Assembly: GCA_920105625.2 (NCBI GenBank)
Contig: OV050030.1
Coordinates: forward strand, 86,017,570 to 86,081,569
From: Clusia tigrina
Lineage: Eukaryota; Arthropoda; Insecta; Diptera; Clusiidae
DNA: 64,000 bases
Direction: 5' to 3'
The notes under the pieces are model-generated. The model had not been told where the DNA came from. It saw only the letters and a program-made list of their open reading frames with translations, and did no database searches. Both the position numbers and the translations under genes were made by a program. Positions 11,758 to 24,537 of the stretch are shown here, in pieces (the first letter of the stretch is position 1; each line of letters starts with the position of its first letter).

Positions 11758-12830
11758 ATGAGACATGTGGACACTCTGAGCAGAGTGCCAGTAAGTATAG
11801 CGTTAATTAACGAAGAAATAAGTGCTCGCTTACATAAAGCACAAGCAACAGACGAACATTTCGTGGCGATCAGAAACATTTTGGAGCTCACACAATATGA
11901 AAACTGCGTACTGAAGAATAACGTCTTGTTCAAAAACGTAAATGGTTTAATGCTTTTGGCAGTACCTCGGTTAATGGAAAACGAAGTCATCAAAAACGAA
12001 CATGAAAAAGGCCATTTTGCGGCGGAAAAAACTATGAACGCTTTAGAACAGAAGTACTACATACCACACCTGCGGAAAAAAATGGAAACGGTAAAATTCA
12101 AAATTGCGTTAAATGTATACTGATTAAATAGAAAGCTGAGTAAACAAGAGGGTCATCTGAAAGTTATTGAAAGAGGAGACGCTCCACTATTTACCATACA
12201 TATCGATCTTTTTGGGCCAATGGACTTGACAACGAAGATGTACAAATATATATTTGCAGCAATTGACGGTTTCGCGAAATTTACTTGGCTTTACCCTACA
12301 AAAACCACGTCGGCAGAAGAAGCTATCAAAAAACTATTGGATTGGACTAACGTTTTTCGAACACCACTTCGAAAATTCAGCGACAGAGGGCCAGCATTTA
12401 CGTCTACGGCATTCAAAGAGTGGTGTGAAGCCGGATCAATTGAGCACGTTTTAATCACAATAGGCATGGCAAGAGGAAATGGCCAAGTTGAACGGCTCGA
12501 AATTGTCAGCTCATCAGCTAGAGTCTTGGTACAAATATGTCCATAAAGTGTAAAACGTAATTAACAACACAGTCAGCAAATCAACAAAATATACGCCATT
12601 CGAACTAATGTTTGGAACGAAGATGAGAACAACAGTAGACGTTAATATGAACTAGATGATTGAAGTAGAAACAGCGGCGATTTTTGCAAATGAACGCGAC
12701 GAGATCAGAACCAAAGCTAAGGAAGAAATCGCTAAGGCTCAAGCTGAGTACAAACTGCACTATGACAAGAAGCGAAAGAAAGAGATGACATACATAATAT
12801 GGGACCTTGACTATACGAGGTAATCAAGTG
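11758..12830 (+). pseudogene. pol: Gypsy integrase, broken
   Basis: The zinc-binding N-terminal part (HEKGHFAAEKTMNALEQKYY) is present, with the paired Cys region damaged near 12110. The catalytic core carries the first Asp near 12201 (HIDLFGPMD), SDRGPAF with the second Asp, and NGQVERLE with the Glu. A stop near 12545 and several shifts separate the C-terminal part (TPFELMFGTKM near 12596 and onward). About 140 bp later the purine-rich GGAAGATGAGGAG precedes the LTR. Confidence 0.8.
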
Positions 12831-12972
12831 CAAACGTAAGGGCGAATATGACGTCAAAAAAGCGGCGCAGTTTGAAGGACCAAACAACACGCCAACCAGC
12901 TGCGACATCATAAAGCCATGGTAGCAGGAAGAGCAAGATCCGGGACGGAAGATGAGGAGTCGAATGGCCGAA

Positions 12973-13196
12973 TGTAAGATGAGAGAGAGAGTCAGTCGCA
13001 ATCCGTAAGTCGTCACGTAAAGTTGTAGTCGTTGCGCGCGCTAATAAGTTTTTCTATTTTTTACAGTCGCATACGAAGTTGTCGCCGGTCGTTAACGGAA
13101 GCAATTAATGTTTGATACCTTTTTCATAATATTTTAATTTTTCATTTTTATAATATAAACCTATTGTTTAAATATAATTGCCTTTATCAGCTCACA
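12973..13196 (+). repeat. Gypsy LTR, 224 bp
   Basis: The proposed LTR starts TGTAAG after a purine tract and ends CTCACA, giving matched TGT/ACA ends. It is followed at once by TGGGGGCTCAACCGTCC, which fits a tRNA primer-binding site with its TGG start. No second copy of this LTR is visible in the window, so the borders rest on these signals only. Confidence 0.6.
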
Positions 13197-13698
13197 TGGG
13201 GGCTCAACCGTCCGAGAAATAAAAGAACCATAAAAAAGTAAAACGTGGAAGTAAAACCGTGCTCCATAAGAAAAAGTAAAAGTCAAAATTTATACGTGAT
13301 CAGCAGAAGTTGTGCTGTGTTCGGAAAATCGGGACTTTAAAGCTCAAACGCGGAACTCGGTTTAATGACTTTAAAGAACAACAAAAAGAGTACTTTTTAA
13401 GGTCAAAGACAAAGTCAACGCGAGTAGAGGACGAAGAAAGTGACGTTTTTTTAAATGCTCAAAACGAAACAACAAAGGAAGGTATAACTGCAACAAGTAC
13501 AAATAAATAAAGCGCAAAGGAGAATAACACAGAAACAACGGCAACAACGAATATAAGAGATAAAAGCTGCAGCGAAATGGCAGTAATTGATTAGACTTCT
13601 CACACTAAACTTTGCAAAGGAAGAGGAACAGCAAGTGGCTATGTCAACAGAAAGCATCGACGACGTTATATCCGAATTCGATGGCACATCACCTTATC

Positions 13699-13702
<4 letters not shown>
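13197..13702 (+). mobile_element. Gypsy leader and gag start, downstream of the LTR
   Basis: The segment begins with the primer-binding site TGGGGGCTCAACCGTCC (13197-13213), then a ~350-bp leader and a gag start around 13576 whose second residues are disrupted by a stop (ATTGATTAG). It continues through MSTESIDDVISEFDG and stops at GATGGCACATCACCTTATC, where a (TA)n array begins. The last 51 bp (13644-13694) repeat 9438-9488 with two differences. A third copy of the gag start lies at 24225-24386. Confidence 0.75.
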
Positions 13703-13752
<50 letters not shown>

Positions 13753-13774
13753 ATATATATATATATATATATAT

Positions 13775-13824
<50 letters not shown>
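13703..13824. repeat. (TA)n array
   Basis: About 120 bp of TA repeats with few interruptions lie between the gypsy gag fragment and the 5' TC of Helitron 1. Confidence 0.96.
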
Positions 13825-13825
<1 letters not shown>

Positions 13826-14413
13826 CTATATATATAAAAAAAAGTTGTAAAAAGTGTATGTAACCGATGTTAGCCTTAATGCGTTGACGGATTTTCAAAT
13901 TTGTTTTTTTTTTATACGTTGCATCAATGCGGTGGTTCTTTTATATATGCGACATCTGTATCTCTTTTGGTACGTTAGTTATGTGCGTTTGAATGTGCGT
14001 ACCTGCTTATGTGCGTATACGTGTATACGTATACACAAATGGTGGTGGAATCGCTTCACTACTGTTTGACTAGTCCCTGTTTGACTAATATAAAATTGCT
14101 ACTCTGTAATATGAATTGTTTGAATTGTATGAAGTTTAAAGAGAAACGTCAAATAACTTTACAGCCGACTTCATTGCGAATAACAACAAAACAGAATTGC
14201 AGAGCATTGCGTACCTGCTTATGTGCCTATATATATCTCAGTGTTTCTTATAATGTTACATTTCAACTTGACTCTGTGTGATACACAGTGAATAAAGCCG
14301 GTTAAATTATTTTCATTTTAATAAAAATTGATTATCATTTTCATAAATACACAAGGGAAAAACAACAAGAACAATAACATTGATATTTTCGTGTGACTTA
14401 AATTCAGTGTAAT

Positions 14414-16485
14414 ATGGTACGGCCACGTAGTAATTTGGGACGTCGTACTCGGAGAGCGAGAGCAGTTGCTTTATTAAGGGCTTCTCAAAGCAATGAGCAG
14501 CGTGCGGCTACGAATTCTGCTTTTGCTACTTCTGCTAATCGTCGTCGTGCAGCTATTCGAATGCAACAAAATCCTATTCGTCATGTGGTGCTTGAAAGAG
14601 CAGCATTTGCGCATGACTCCAGTATTGATTATGCTTCACATCAAAGTGTTTCGATTGGTGGAATGGATATTGTATGCAAGCATTGTAAAGCATTGAAATT
14701 CAAATCTGAAACACCTGGAGTATGTTGTGCAAATGGGCAAGTAAAGTCACTTGATTTGATGGCACCACCAGAACCGTTGCTGTCTTTGACATTGGGTGGC
14801 GCACCGAATTCAAGTCATTTCTTGAAGAATATTCAAAATTATAATTCATGCTTTCAAATGACGTCATTCGGTGCAACGAACATTATTCGAGATAACTTTA
14901 TGCCAACGTTTAAGGTAATTTTACATGAATTAAAAAATAATAAATTTTTTTGGTAATAACTCCACGTTCGACTTTGATTTCGATTTTCAACAGATTCAAG
15001 GCCAAGTATACCATCGACTTGGTTCTTTGTTACCCTTCTCTGATCAAAGTTATCAATTCTTGCAATTATACTTTGTGGGTGACGCATCTGCTGAAGCAAA
15101 TCAACGTTGCAATATTTCCTCAGATTTGAAAAGATACATTGTTCAAGACTTGCAAGCCATGTTGCACGAAGAAAATGAATTGGTCCGTTTATTTCAAATG
15201 GCTCTTGATCGAATGCCGTCTGATAGCTATTCCATTGTCATTCATGCTGATAAAACACCACCAGGTCAGCATATTAGAAGATTCAATGCACCGACAATTG
15301 ATGAAGTAGCCATTGTAATTGTTGGAGATGAATTTAATTCTCGTGATATTGTGTTACATCGACGAAATACGGGGCTTCAGCGAGTTTCTGAATCTCATGG
15401 ATTACAGTATCCATTGCTGTTTGCACGTGGTGAAGATGGATATCACTTTAACATTAAAATGATCAATACTTCCACCGGTTAGTATTTTAAATTTCTATTT
15501 TGTTATGGTAATTTTTTAAATAGTTTGGTTTCAATTCATTATTTTAGGAATGGAAACGAATAAAACACAATGAACTATTATTCATACCGATTCGTCAAAA
15601 TCAAGTCAATCACATTTTTTATTGTCGTCGGCTTTTCCATCAGTATGTGGTTGACATGTATGCCAAAATTGAAACTGAACGGTTGCATTTTATTCGCTTC
15701 AATCAGAAAAAGTTGAGATCGGAAGAATATATCCATTTGCGTGATGCAATCAACAGTGATGGTATTGTTCAAGATCTTGGTAAAATGATCATATTGCCTT
15801 CATCGTACACAGGAAGTACACGTCATATGCACGAGTACGCACAGGATGCAATGACGTATGTGCGTAACTATGGTCGGCCGGATCTATTTATAACGTTTAC
15901 CTGCAATCCGCAATGGAGCCATATTACAGATAATCTGTTTGCTGGCCAAAATTCAACTGATCGTCATGATATCACGGCACGTGTATTCAAACTGAAACTG
16001 AAAGCGCCTATGGATTTCATCATTAAATCAAAGATTTTTGGTGAAGTCAAGTGTTGGATGTATTCTGTTGAGTGGCAGAAGCGTGGTTTGCCACACGCAC
16101 ACATCCTAATTTGGTTGGTTGAAAAAATAATGCCAGAACAAGTGGACGATGTGATTTCTGCTGAGATTCCAGATAGCACTGTTGATCCAGATTTGTATAA
16201 TGTCGTGCTTACAAATATGATTCATGGCCCATGTGGTGAATTAAATATTCACTAACCTTGCATGATTGATGGCAAATACAGCAAACGATACCCGAGAACT
16301 TTAGTTTCGGATACAGTGACAGGAAATGATGGATATCCATTATATCGACGCCGTTCGACTGAAGACAATGGCAGATCAGTTACGATAAAAGTAATAAATA
16401 CTGATGTGGAAGTCGACAACCGTTGGGTTGTTCCATATTCACCATTGCTTTCTAAGACATTTAAGGCACACATTAATGTCGATAA
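14414..16485 (+). pseudogene. Helitron 1 RepHel, N-terminal and HUH Rep part
   Basis: The start codon at 14414 opens an Arg-rich N-terminus, followed by a CxxC...CC zinc-finger-like block (CKHCKALKFKSETPGVCC). An intron (14915-14993, GTAATT...CAACAG) and a second one (15478-15547, GTTAGT...TTTTAG) are inferred because the same positions interrupt the A and B copies. The Rep nuclease follows in the frame from 15647, with motif FITFTCNPQW (81-90) and the metal-binding HUH motif LPHAHILIW (His 150 and 152). It would nick the element and join the ends. Lesions: a TAA at about 16253 between NIH and PCMIDG, and a +1 shift near 16485. Confidence 0.85.
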
Positions 16486-18868
16486 TGTATTGTAATAGCG
16501 TGAAATCGATAAAATACATATCCAAATACGTAAATAAAGGAAGTGATATGGCTGTTTTTGGTGCATCTGATCCAAAACGCAACGATGAAATACACCAATA
16601 TCAAATGGGACGCCATATTAGTTCCAACGAAGCAATTTGGCGCATTTTCTCATTTTCAATTCATGAGAGACATTCTACTGTTGTTCACTTAGCCGTTCAT
16701 CTCGAGAATGGCCAACGTGTTTATTTCACTGCTCAAAATGCAGCGCAAGTTGCTCAGGCACCACCTAATACAACTTTGACTGCATTTTTCAAATTGTGTG
16801 CATCGGATGTATTTGCTACAACTTTATTGTATGCAGAAGTGCCAAAATATTTCACATGGAATGCATCGAAAAAAGAATTTCAGCGACGCAAGCAAGGAAA
16901 TCGAGTTGAAGGTTATTCAAATCTCTTTTCAAGTGATGCATTGGGACGTGTCTATACTGTTCATCCAAATAATGCCGAATGTTATTATTTGCGATTGCTT
17001 TTAGTTAATGTTCGTGGTCCAAAATCGTTTCACTCATTGAGAACAGTAGATGGAGTAGTGTGTGCAACGTATCGTGAAGCATGTCAAAAATTGAATTTGT
17101 TGGAAAGTGATACGCATTGGGATCAAACTCTGGTTGATGTAGCTGTTTCGGCCCATCCACATCAAATACGTGTTTTATTTGCAATCATTTTGTCAAGATG
17201 TTTTCCGTCCAATCCTCCCGAATTGTGGATTAAATATCAGGATTATTTATCTGAAGATATTTTGTATCGAGTTCGTCAAATACGTGCTAATCTAGATATG
17301 GAATATACACCGGAAATTTGCAATGAAGCTTTAATTCAAATTGAGGATTTATGTTTAGCAATTGCGAATAAGGCATTGATACAATTAGGGATGCCATCTC
17401 CAAATCGATCAATGAACGATGTACGCGACTTAGAATTTCGACGTGAGCAGCAGTACGATCGGAACGATTTGAATGCATTTGTTCAAGCAAATCTAACGAA
17501 ATTGAATGCTGAACAGAAAACGGCTTATGATAAAATCATGCATGTTGTTAGCAATGGTGTTGGTGGATTTTATTTTCTGGATGCTCCGGGTGGAACTGGA
17601 AAAACGTTTTTAATTTCATTGTTACTGGCAACATTACGTGCCCAAAGTAAAATTGGATTGGCGTTAGCTTCTTCCGGTATTGCTGCTACTTTGTTTGATG
17701 GCGGTCGAACGGCTCATTCGGCTTTGAAACTACCATTGAATTACAACGTGAACGAAACTCCAAAGTGTAATATATCAAACGGATCTGGCACAGCTAAAGT
17801 GTTACAGCAATGCTCCATTATTATTTGGGATGAATGTACGATGGCACACAAGAAATCAGTCGAAGCTTTGGATAGAACTTTGAAAGATCTTCGAGGTAAT
17901 TCGGAGTTATTTGGTGGCGCATTGATTCTATTGGCTGGTGATTTACGCCAAACATTGCCTGTCATTCCAAAGTCAACACCTGCTGATGAAATTAATGCTT
18001 GCTTAAAATCATCATATTTATGGAGACACGTTGAAACAATGAAGTTTACCACCAACGTTCGTGTTCAGTTGCAGAATGAATCCATCTGCTGATACATTTT
18101 CCAAGCAATTGTTGAAAATTGGAAATGGTGCTATGCCAGTCGATGAAAATGGATTGATAACTTTCCCTAATGATTTTTGCCGTTTTGCTCAAACCAATGA
18201 AGAATTGATTGAAAGTGTATTTCCATACATAGGACAACAGTATAAATGTCATATTTGGTTAAGTGAAAGGGCAATTTTAGCGGCGAAAAACAAAGACGTC
18301 AGTGAATTGGGCATGGTTATACAGTCTAAGATACCTGGCGAATTGGTTTCGTACAAGTCATTGGATACGATTGTTGCGGAAGAAAATGTGGTTCACTATC
18401 CAACTGAATTCTTGAATTCTTTGGAATTGCCTGGATTACCACCACATAATCTACAATTGAAAGTTGGTGTGACCATTATTATGTTGCGTAATATCAACCA
18501 GCTGCGTTTATGTAATGGTACGAGACTCGCAGTGGAAAATTTAATGCCAAATGTGATTGAAGCGACCATTTTAACAGGAAAATTCAAAGGGGAAGATGTA
18601 TTGATAGCACGAATACCAATGAAACCATATGCCATTCGAGTTCAGGCGATTGCAGTTTCCAGTGCGTCTCGCGTTTGCAATGACTATCAATAAATCACAA
18701 GGCCAGTCGTTTGGAGTTTGCGGTGTGTATTTAAAATATCAAGTATTTTCACATGGACAACTTTATGTTGCATGTTCACGCATTGGAAAGCCATCTGTTC
18801 TCTATGTATTCACGAACAATACAAATTCGAAAACGAAGAGCGTTGTTTATCATAGAGCACTTCAATAA
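16404..18868 (+). pseudogene. Helitron 1 RepHel, Y2 motif and Pif1-type helicase
   Basis: The 562-codon stretch begins just before the two catalytic tyrosines of Rep (IKYISKYVNKG, Tyr 38 and 42). The SF1 helicase follows, with Walker A PGGTGKTF near residue 395, Walker B IIWDECTM near 472 and the GDLRQTLPVIP motif. A shift near 18065 leads into the frame 18061-18693 and another near 18630 into 18629-18868, which holds MTINKSQGQSF and the C-terminal CSR motif and ends HRALQ. The protein is almost complete, which makes this the best Helitron gene in the window, yet at least four lesions stop expression of a full protein. Confidence 0.87.
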
Positions 18869-19112
18869 AATCAGTATTAATCATTTTCATTTCAACACAA
18901 ATGTGTTTCATTTTTAATATTGTTTCAATTAATTTTATTTCAATGCACTACGAAGTGTGCACAGGGTACGCTAGTATCTATATATATAAAAAGAAGTGTA
19001 CATTTTGATTGTCACTCCATAACTCGAGAACGGCTAGACCGATTGCCATACAATTTTTAGGGAAAGTGCAGGGAGGAGTGAGGATGGTTAGTTGATTTCC
19101 GGCAACCTTCCT

Positions 19113-20281
19113 GCGAAATTTCGTTGAAAAATCTTTAATAGGAACCTAGTAATAATTTTTGATTAATTGTGGGCGTGGCAGAAGCAATAATCTGCCCATA
19201 TTTGGAATGCATTCTAGCACAGACCCAGTGTATACATATACCAATTTGTTTTCATATATCATCACTTGAAGCATAGATAGGGTAATTGTCTTTAAGTGGG
19301 GTCCCCAAAGTTCATTATATGGGAGTGAGGCGTATCTTTCCTCTGATCGATCCCGAATCTTATATATGGCTTTGTAGGGTCCATATATGTACTAATATAA
19401 AATTTCGTCCAAAAATATTGTATAGGTCGTAAGTTATAATAATATGTCAATAGTGGGCGTGGCCGTGGAAATAACACGCCCATTTTTTGTGTGGTGTTTA
19501 ATGTTAGTAACCGCAACATTCCTGTGAAATTTCGTTGATAAATCTTTAATAGGAACACAGTAATGATTGTTGGCAAATTGTGGGCGTGGCAGTAGTATTA
19601 TGATCTCCATATTCTGCACACACACAATTAAGGACCCCATGTATATTTCTGCAATTTTTATTCCGCTGGCATCAATACGAACATAGGTAGGCTAATTTTA
19701 ATTTTAGACCCGAAGGTTCCTTATTTCAAAAGTGGGCGTGTCTTTTCCCTGATCAACCCCATTTGTTGCATATAGTTTTATAATGTCCACAACTTCCTTC
19801 AAGTAAAATTTCGTCCGTAAATCTCTACCAGATCTTAAGTTATTAATATTTGTTAATAGTTGGCGTGGCAGTAAATATATACCGCCCTGTTTTTTTCTGT
19901 TTAGTAGGACCCACATCTCCATAACTGCCAAATTGCGTCACGATTCCATCAATCGGACCGAAGTTATAGTCATCTTAAAAATGGTGAAAAAACTTCCTTA
20001 TATGGGAGGTAGGCGTGGTCTTTGTCCAAATCGGCCCATATAGCAATCTGGTTCTGTATCTTTATCCAGGCTTCACTTTTGCAAAATTTGATAGCTCTAA
20101 CGGTGTAGAAAAAAAGTGGCCACAGACGGACAGACGGACAGACGGACGGACAAAATAAAAATTGCTTAGAAAGTGATTCTGATCATATCTGTATATATAT
20201 GTCCATGCCTCCTTCTGGAAGTTGCAACCCCTCTCAAAAGCACAAAATTAGTATACCCTTTTTAAAAGGTAAAGGGTATAA
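19113..20281 (+). repeat. INE-1-like block (GTGGGCGTGG modules) in Helitron A
   Basis: At least three divergent modules of roughly 285 bp repeat in tandem. Each has GGGCGTGGC, a TAAAATTTCGTC element, and paired statements such as AGGACC..CATGTATA. The block closes with CAGACGGACAGACGG-type repeats (20122-20150) and the palindrome-like AGTATACCCTTTTTAAAAGG...GGGTATA at about 20251-20281. From memory this is the reverse orientation of the Drosophila INE-1/DINE-1 consensus, itself a Helitron-related non-autonomous element. No gene is supported in it. Confidence 0.65.
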
Positions 20282-20769
20282 AAATCGATCCAAACATACA
20301 CACCTTAATTTGATTGACAGCATACAAATGTTAAACAGATGAACCTGTCAAAATGCACATGTTTGCCAATCCCTTCCTTTCACTCTTGGATTCTGATACA
20401 GCTGGTCATACATTCGCTGCTTTCCAATTGGAATTTTATTACAAGTGATTTTTTTTTTAGTTTCATAAATATTGGTAAGTATTAATAATTTAAAAAGTGA
20501 TTATAAATGTGTTCAGTGCAAAAAATGTGTTTGGATTCAAGAAAACATAGTGAAAAATGATTTTTTTTTCCATAATTTCATCATATTGCATCATCCATTT
20601 AGCGTGTACTCAATATCGAAATCGTTCGTAATGTGTTCATTGTTGTTGTTTCTGCATATGGCGCTTTTTTTACATCCCATTTCAATAATGGATGAAATTA
20701 TGGAAAAAAATGGAACATCATTGAATTTTGAAAACCCTATTTCTTCATTCTTTTACAACAAATAAAGAA

Positions 20770-23700
20770 ATGAATACTCGAAACCAACAGGAACACTCAC
20801 AACAAATTCAAGTACAAAAAAAAATACGAATCGCACGTCATAGATCGGCAGATCCAAATCCATTAAATCCAGCATCGAGACGAACGACGTCGTGCTGTGC
20901 AAGAGATGGAATATGCTGCTTTCGCGTACAATAGCGAAAATGATTATAGTGAATATGATGTTGGTGGAATGACGGTGAGATGTCCACATTGTGATGCAGC
21001 CAAATTTCAAAGTGAAACACCTGGCATGTGTTGTGCTAATGGCAAAGTGAGACTGCCAGCATTTGAATCTCCCCCCGGTCCACTTCATTCATTCATTTTT
21101 GGAACGTCGCAAACATCTAAACATTTTTTGTCTCACACCAAAATTGTAAGAGACAATTTCATGCCGACGTTTAAGGTTATTACTTCATGCGGAATATTAT
21201 ATGAAAAATGCGATCTGAGAAGCAATTTTTTTGATGTGTTCAAGAATTCTGACCCAGTATACATTTCTCAAATATTACAGATTCAAGGTCAGATTTATCA
21301 TCGAGCTGGTTCGTTATTGCCATATCCTGATGCTGATCATCAATTTTTGCAAATCTATTTTATCGTAGAAGCAAATCGTGAATTGGATCGGCGTTGTACA
21401 ATTGCTGCGCGTGCAAGACGACAAATTGTTTCTGAACTTCAAACATTCTTAGATCAGCACAATGAATTAATTCGATTGTTTAAAACCGCTGTCGATCGTA
21501 TGCCATCTGATGATCACAGAATCGTTATCAGGGCTGACAAAATGCCCTTTGGAGAGCATGCGAGATGATTTAATGCACCAACAATTGATGAAGTGGCCAT
21601 TGTAATTGTTGGAGACCAGTTTCAATCTTGTGATATTGTGCTTCATCAAAGAAATGAAGAATTACGGCGTTTTTCAGAGCATCACCGGTGCTATGATGCA
21701 TTACAATATCCATTATTGCACTGGAAAGGTGACGACGGTTATCATATCAATATACGAATAATAGATCCACGAACCGGTAAAATATTCATTTCAAACAAGA
21801 AGACATGATTTTAATTTTCTGATAATGTATTCATCATAGGTCGTGCCATAGGAAAAAAAAGTTGGTGGGATGAATTATTATTCGTATAGATTCATGCTTC
21901 GCCCACAAGAAGACAAGTTTATTATGCGATGTGGCAAACTTTTCCACCAAAACGCTGTTGACATGTATGCGAAAATTGAAGCAGAACGCCTTAATTACCT
22001 TCGATTCAATCAAGCCAAATTGCGATCGGAAGAATACATACACTTGCGAGATGCAATAGTGAATGATGCCAATGTTAATGATATCAGACGTTTAACAATA
22101 TTACCATCGACATATGTTGGCAGTCCGCGCCTCATGCACGAATACACGCAAGATGCAATGTCATACGTTCGCAAATATAGTCGTCCCGACCTATTCATAA
22201 CATTCAGATGCAATCCACAGTGGGCTGACATAAAAAACAATTTATTTGATGGTCAGAATCCAACAGATCGACACGATATAACAGCACGTGTGTTTCGACA
22301 GAAAGTAAAAGCACTGATGGATTTGATTATCAAATTGCGAATTTTTGGAGAGGTGCGTTGCTGGATGTATTCCATTGAATGGCAAAAGAGAGGGCTGCCG
22401 CACGGGCATATATTGATATGGCTGCTTCGTAAAATAACACCCGATCAAATTGATAACATTATATCAGCTGAAATTCCAGATGAAATCAGCGATCCAGAAT
22501 TATTTGAAGTTGTCACGAAAAATATGATCCATGGCCCTCTCGGCCAAATAAACATAAATTTGCCATGCATGATCGATGGAAAATGTTCAAAGCGGTATCC
22601 AATAGCATTAACTTCGGATACAATTACAGGTGACAACGGATACCCGTTGTACCGACGTCGGTCACCGGAGGATAATGGCCATACAACAACAATTAAAATA
22701 CGCAATCAGAACATTGAAGTTGATAATCGTTGGATTGTACCTTATTCTCCACTATTGTCAAAAGTATTTTAAACATAAATGTTGAGTGCTGTAATTCTGT
22801 CAAGTCGATTAAATCCATATCACTGCAAATATGTGAATAAAGGCAGTGATATGGCTGTTTTTGGAGTAGCTGGTGACAATAGCAATGATGAAATCGCTCA
22901 ATATCAAATGGGGTGCTACATTAGCACTAATGAAGCTCTTTGGAGAATTTATTAATTTCCAATTCATGAGCGATATCCTGCTGTTGTACATTTGGCTGTT
23001 CATCTTGAAAATGGCCAGCATCTGTATTTTACCGATGCAAATGTACCATAAATACACCAGCAACAACATTAACTGCATTCTTTCAATTGTGCGAAAGCGA
23101 TGAATTTGCCAGAACGCAGATGTAACGCATTATTTCACTTGGACTGCAAAGAAATGGCAACGACGTAAACAAGGAACACCTGTTAATGGCCATCCGGGTT
23201 TTTTTTTTTTGCAGATACCATGGGAAGATTATACACAGTTCATCCAAACAATGCAGAATGATATTATATTGTTAGCAAATGTTGTTGGACCACATTCATT
23301 TCAACATTTGCGAAGAGTAAATGGTCATTTATGTGGGACGTATCGTGAAGCATGTGAGCAATTAGGTTTGCTTGAAAATGATGCGCATTGGGATTTAACG
23401 CTTCACGATGCGTCGATTGCTTCTTCTCCATATCAAATACGTATGTTATATGCCATAATCATATCAACATGTTTTCCATAAAATCCACTTGAATTGTGGA
23501 ATAAATACAAAGATTTTATGGCAGAAGTCTATTTGATTCGAATGCGTCATCACACAAGAAACGCTGATTTGCTGATTTCATTAGAAATGTATAATGAGGC
23601 ATTAAGAGCGATTGAAGATATGTGCCTTACGATTGCAAATAAAGCATTAGGGCAATTAGGTTTGTCACCATCCAATCGTCCAATGCATGATTTATTTGAT

Positions 23701-24224
23701 CGAGAATTGCAACGTGAACAATTAATTGCAAACATTTGTGAATTTTAATGTTCCAAAATTAAATGACCATCAAAAACATGTCTATGATACCATCATACAA
23801 GCTGTACAAAATGAAGTCGGTGGATTATATTTTTTGGATGCGCCTGGTGGTACGGGAAAAACATTTGTGATATCACTGATTTTGGCCGCCATTCGATCGC
23901 AACGCAAAATTGCATTGGCACTTGCTTCGTCGGGAATCGCTGCTACTCTATTGGATGGTGGACGAACAGCGCACTCTGCATTAAAATTTCCGATGAATGT
24001 GCAGGTGTGCTTATACTTATTGATTGATCACTTTTAAATTTTATCGATATTAATTCAAATGTTATTATTCTCAAATTAACAGGTGATTGAACATCCCACG
24101 TGCAATATTTCAAGAAATTCTGCGATGGCAAAAGTTTTGCAACAAGCAGCAATTATTCTATTGGATTAATGTACAATGACGCATAAAAAATCGCTGGAAG
24201 CATTACACCGTACAATGCAAGATC
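20770..24224 (+). pseudogene. Helitron A RepHel, truncated
   Basis: The gene starts MNTRNQQEHSQQ and has an early frameshift near 20880. The zinc-finger block CPHCDAAKFQSETPGMCC follows. Introns at 21176-21280 and 21777-21839 sit at the same codons as in Helitron 1; the first happens to be open in frame. A third intron (24005-24082) is absent from Helitron 1. Rep motifs are FRCNPQW and LPHGHILIW: the middle residue of HUH is Gly. Pif1 Walker A PGGTGKTF lies near 23842. Lesions include TGA at 21566, shifts around 22770-22960, a stop at 23479, and TAA at 24167 exactly at the Glu of Walker B. The end at 24224 is an abrupt junction. Confidence 0.85.

Positions 24225-24537
<313 letters not shown>

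Larger units (their letters stand above)
9438..13196 (+). mobile_element. Ty3/gypsy element (mdg3/micropia-like), internal region plus one LTR
   Basis: The order gag, CCHC knuckles, protease, RT, RNase H, integrase, polypurine tract, LTR is seen on the plus strand. All coding parts have frameshifts. The left end starts inside gag at a (TA)n array. The 5' LTR, primer site and gag start that should precede it are instead found downstream at 12973-13702, so the element is circularly permuted. The RT block APFGFCNSP with a YMDD box resembles the mdg3/micropia branch by memory. Confidence 0.82.
13825..18974 (+). mobile_element. Helitron 1, near full length
   Basis: This is a rolling-circle DNA transposon. 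The 5' end is TCTATATATATAAAAA at 13825 and the 3' end is CTAG at 18971-18974, followed by T. These are the canonical TC and CTRR termini with insertion between A and T. Just before the 3' end, GCACTACGAAGTGTGC can form an imperfect hairpin. It carries a spliced Rep/helicase gene at 14414-18868, broken by a few stops and shifts. Length is about 5.15 kb. It differs strongly from Helitrons A and B in the ends and non-coding parts, but its protein is clearly related to theirs. Confidence 0.85.
18977..24224 (+). mobile_element. Helitron A, 3'-truncated
   Basis: The 5' TC is at 18977, only two bases (TA) after the CTAG end of Helitron 1, followed by TATATATATAAAAAG and the AACTCGAGAACGG block. A ~420-bp piece present in Helitron B (about 24655-25075) is missing here. 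The INE-1-like block follows, then the RepHel gene. The sequence stops in the helicase at GCAAGATC (24224) and continues as gypsy leader. The 3' third and the CTAG end are absent. Spacing to Helitron B is about 5.97-6.01 kb along the shared part. Confidence 0.85.

Noticed and set aside
9438..13702. Ordinary gypsy element with two LTRs
   Set aside because: Only one LTR-like sequence is seen and it lies before, not after, the primer site and gag start, so a simple provirus does not fit.
13836..14281. Small open frames in the Helitron 1 5' region (13854-14069 and 14009-14281)
   Set aside because: No match to known Helitron proteins; composition is like non-coding sequence.
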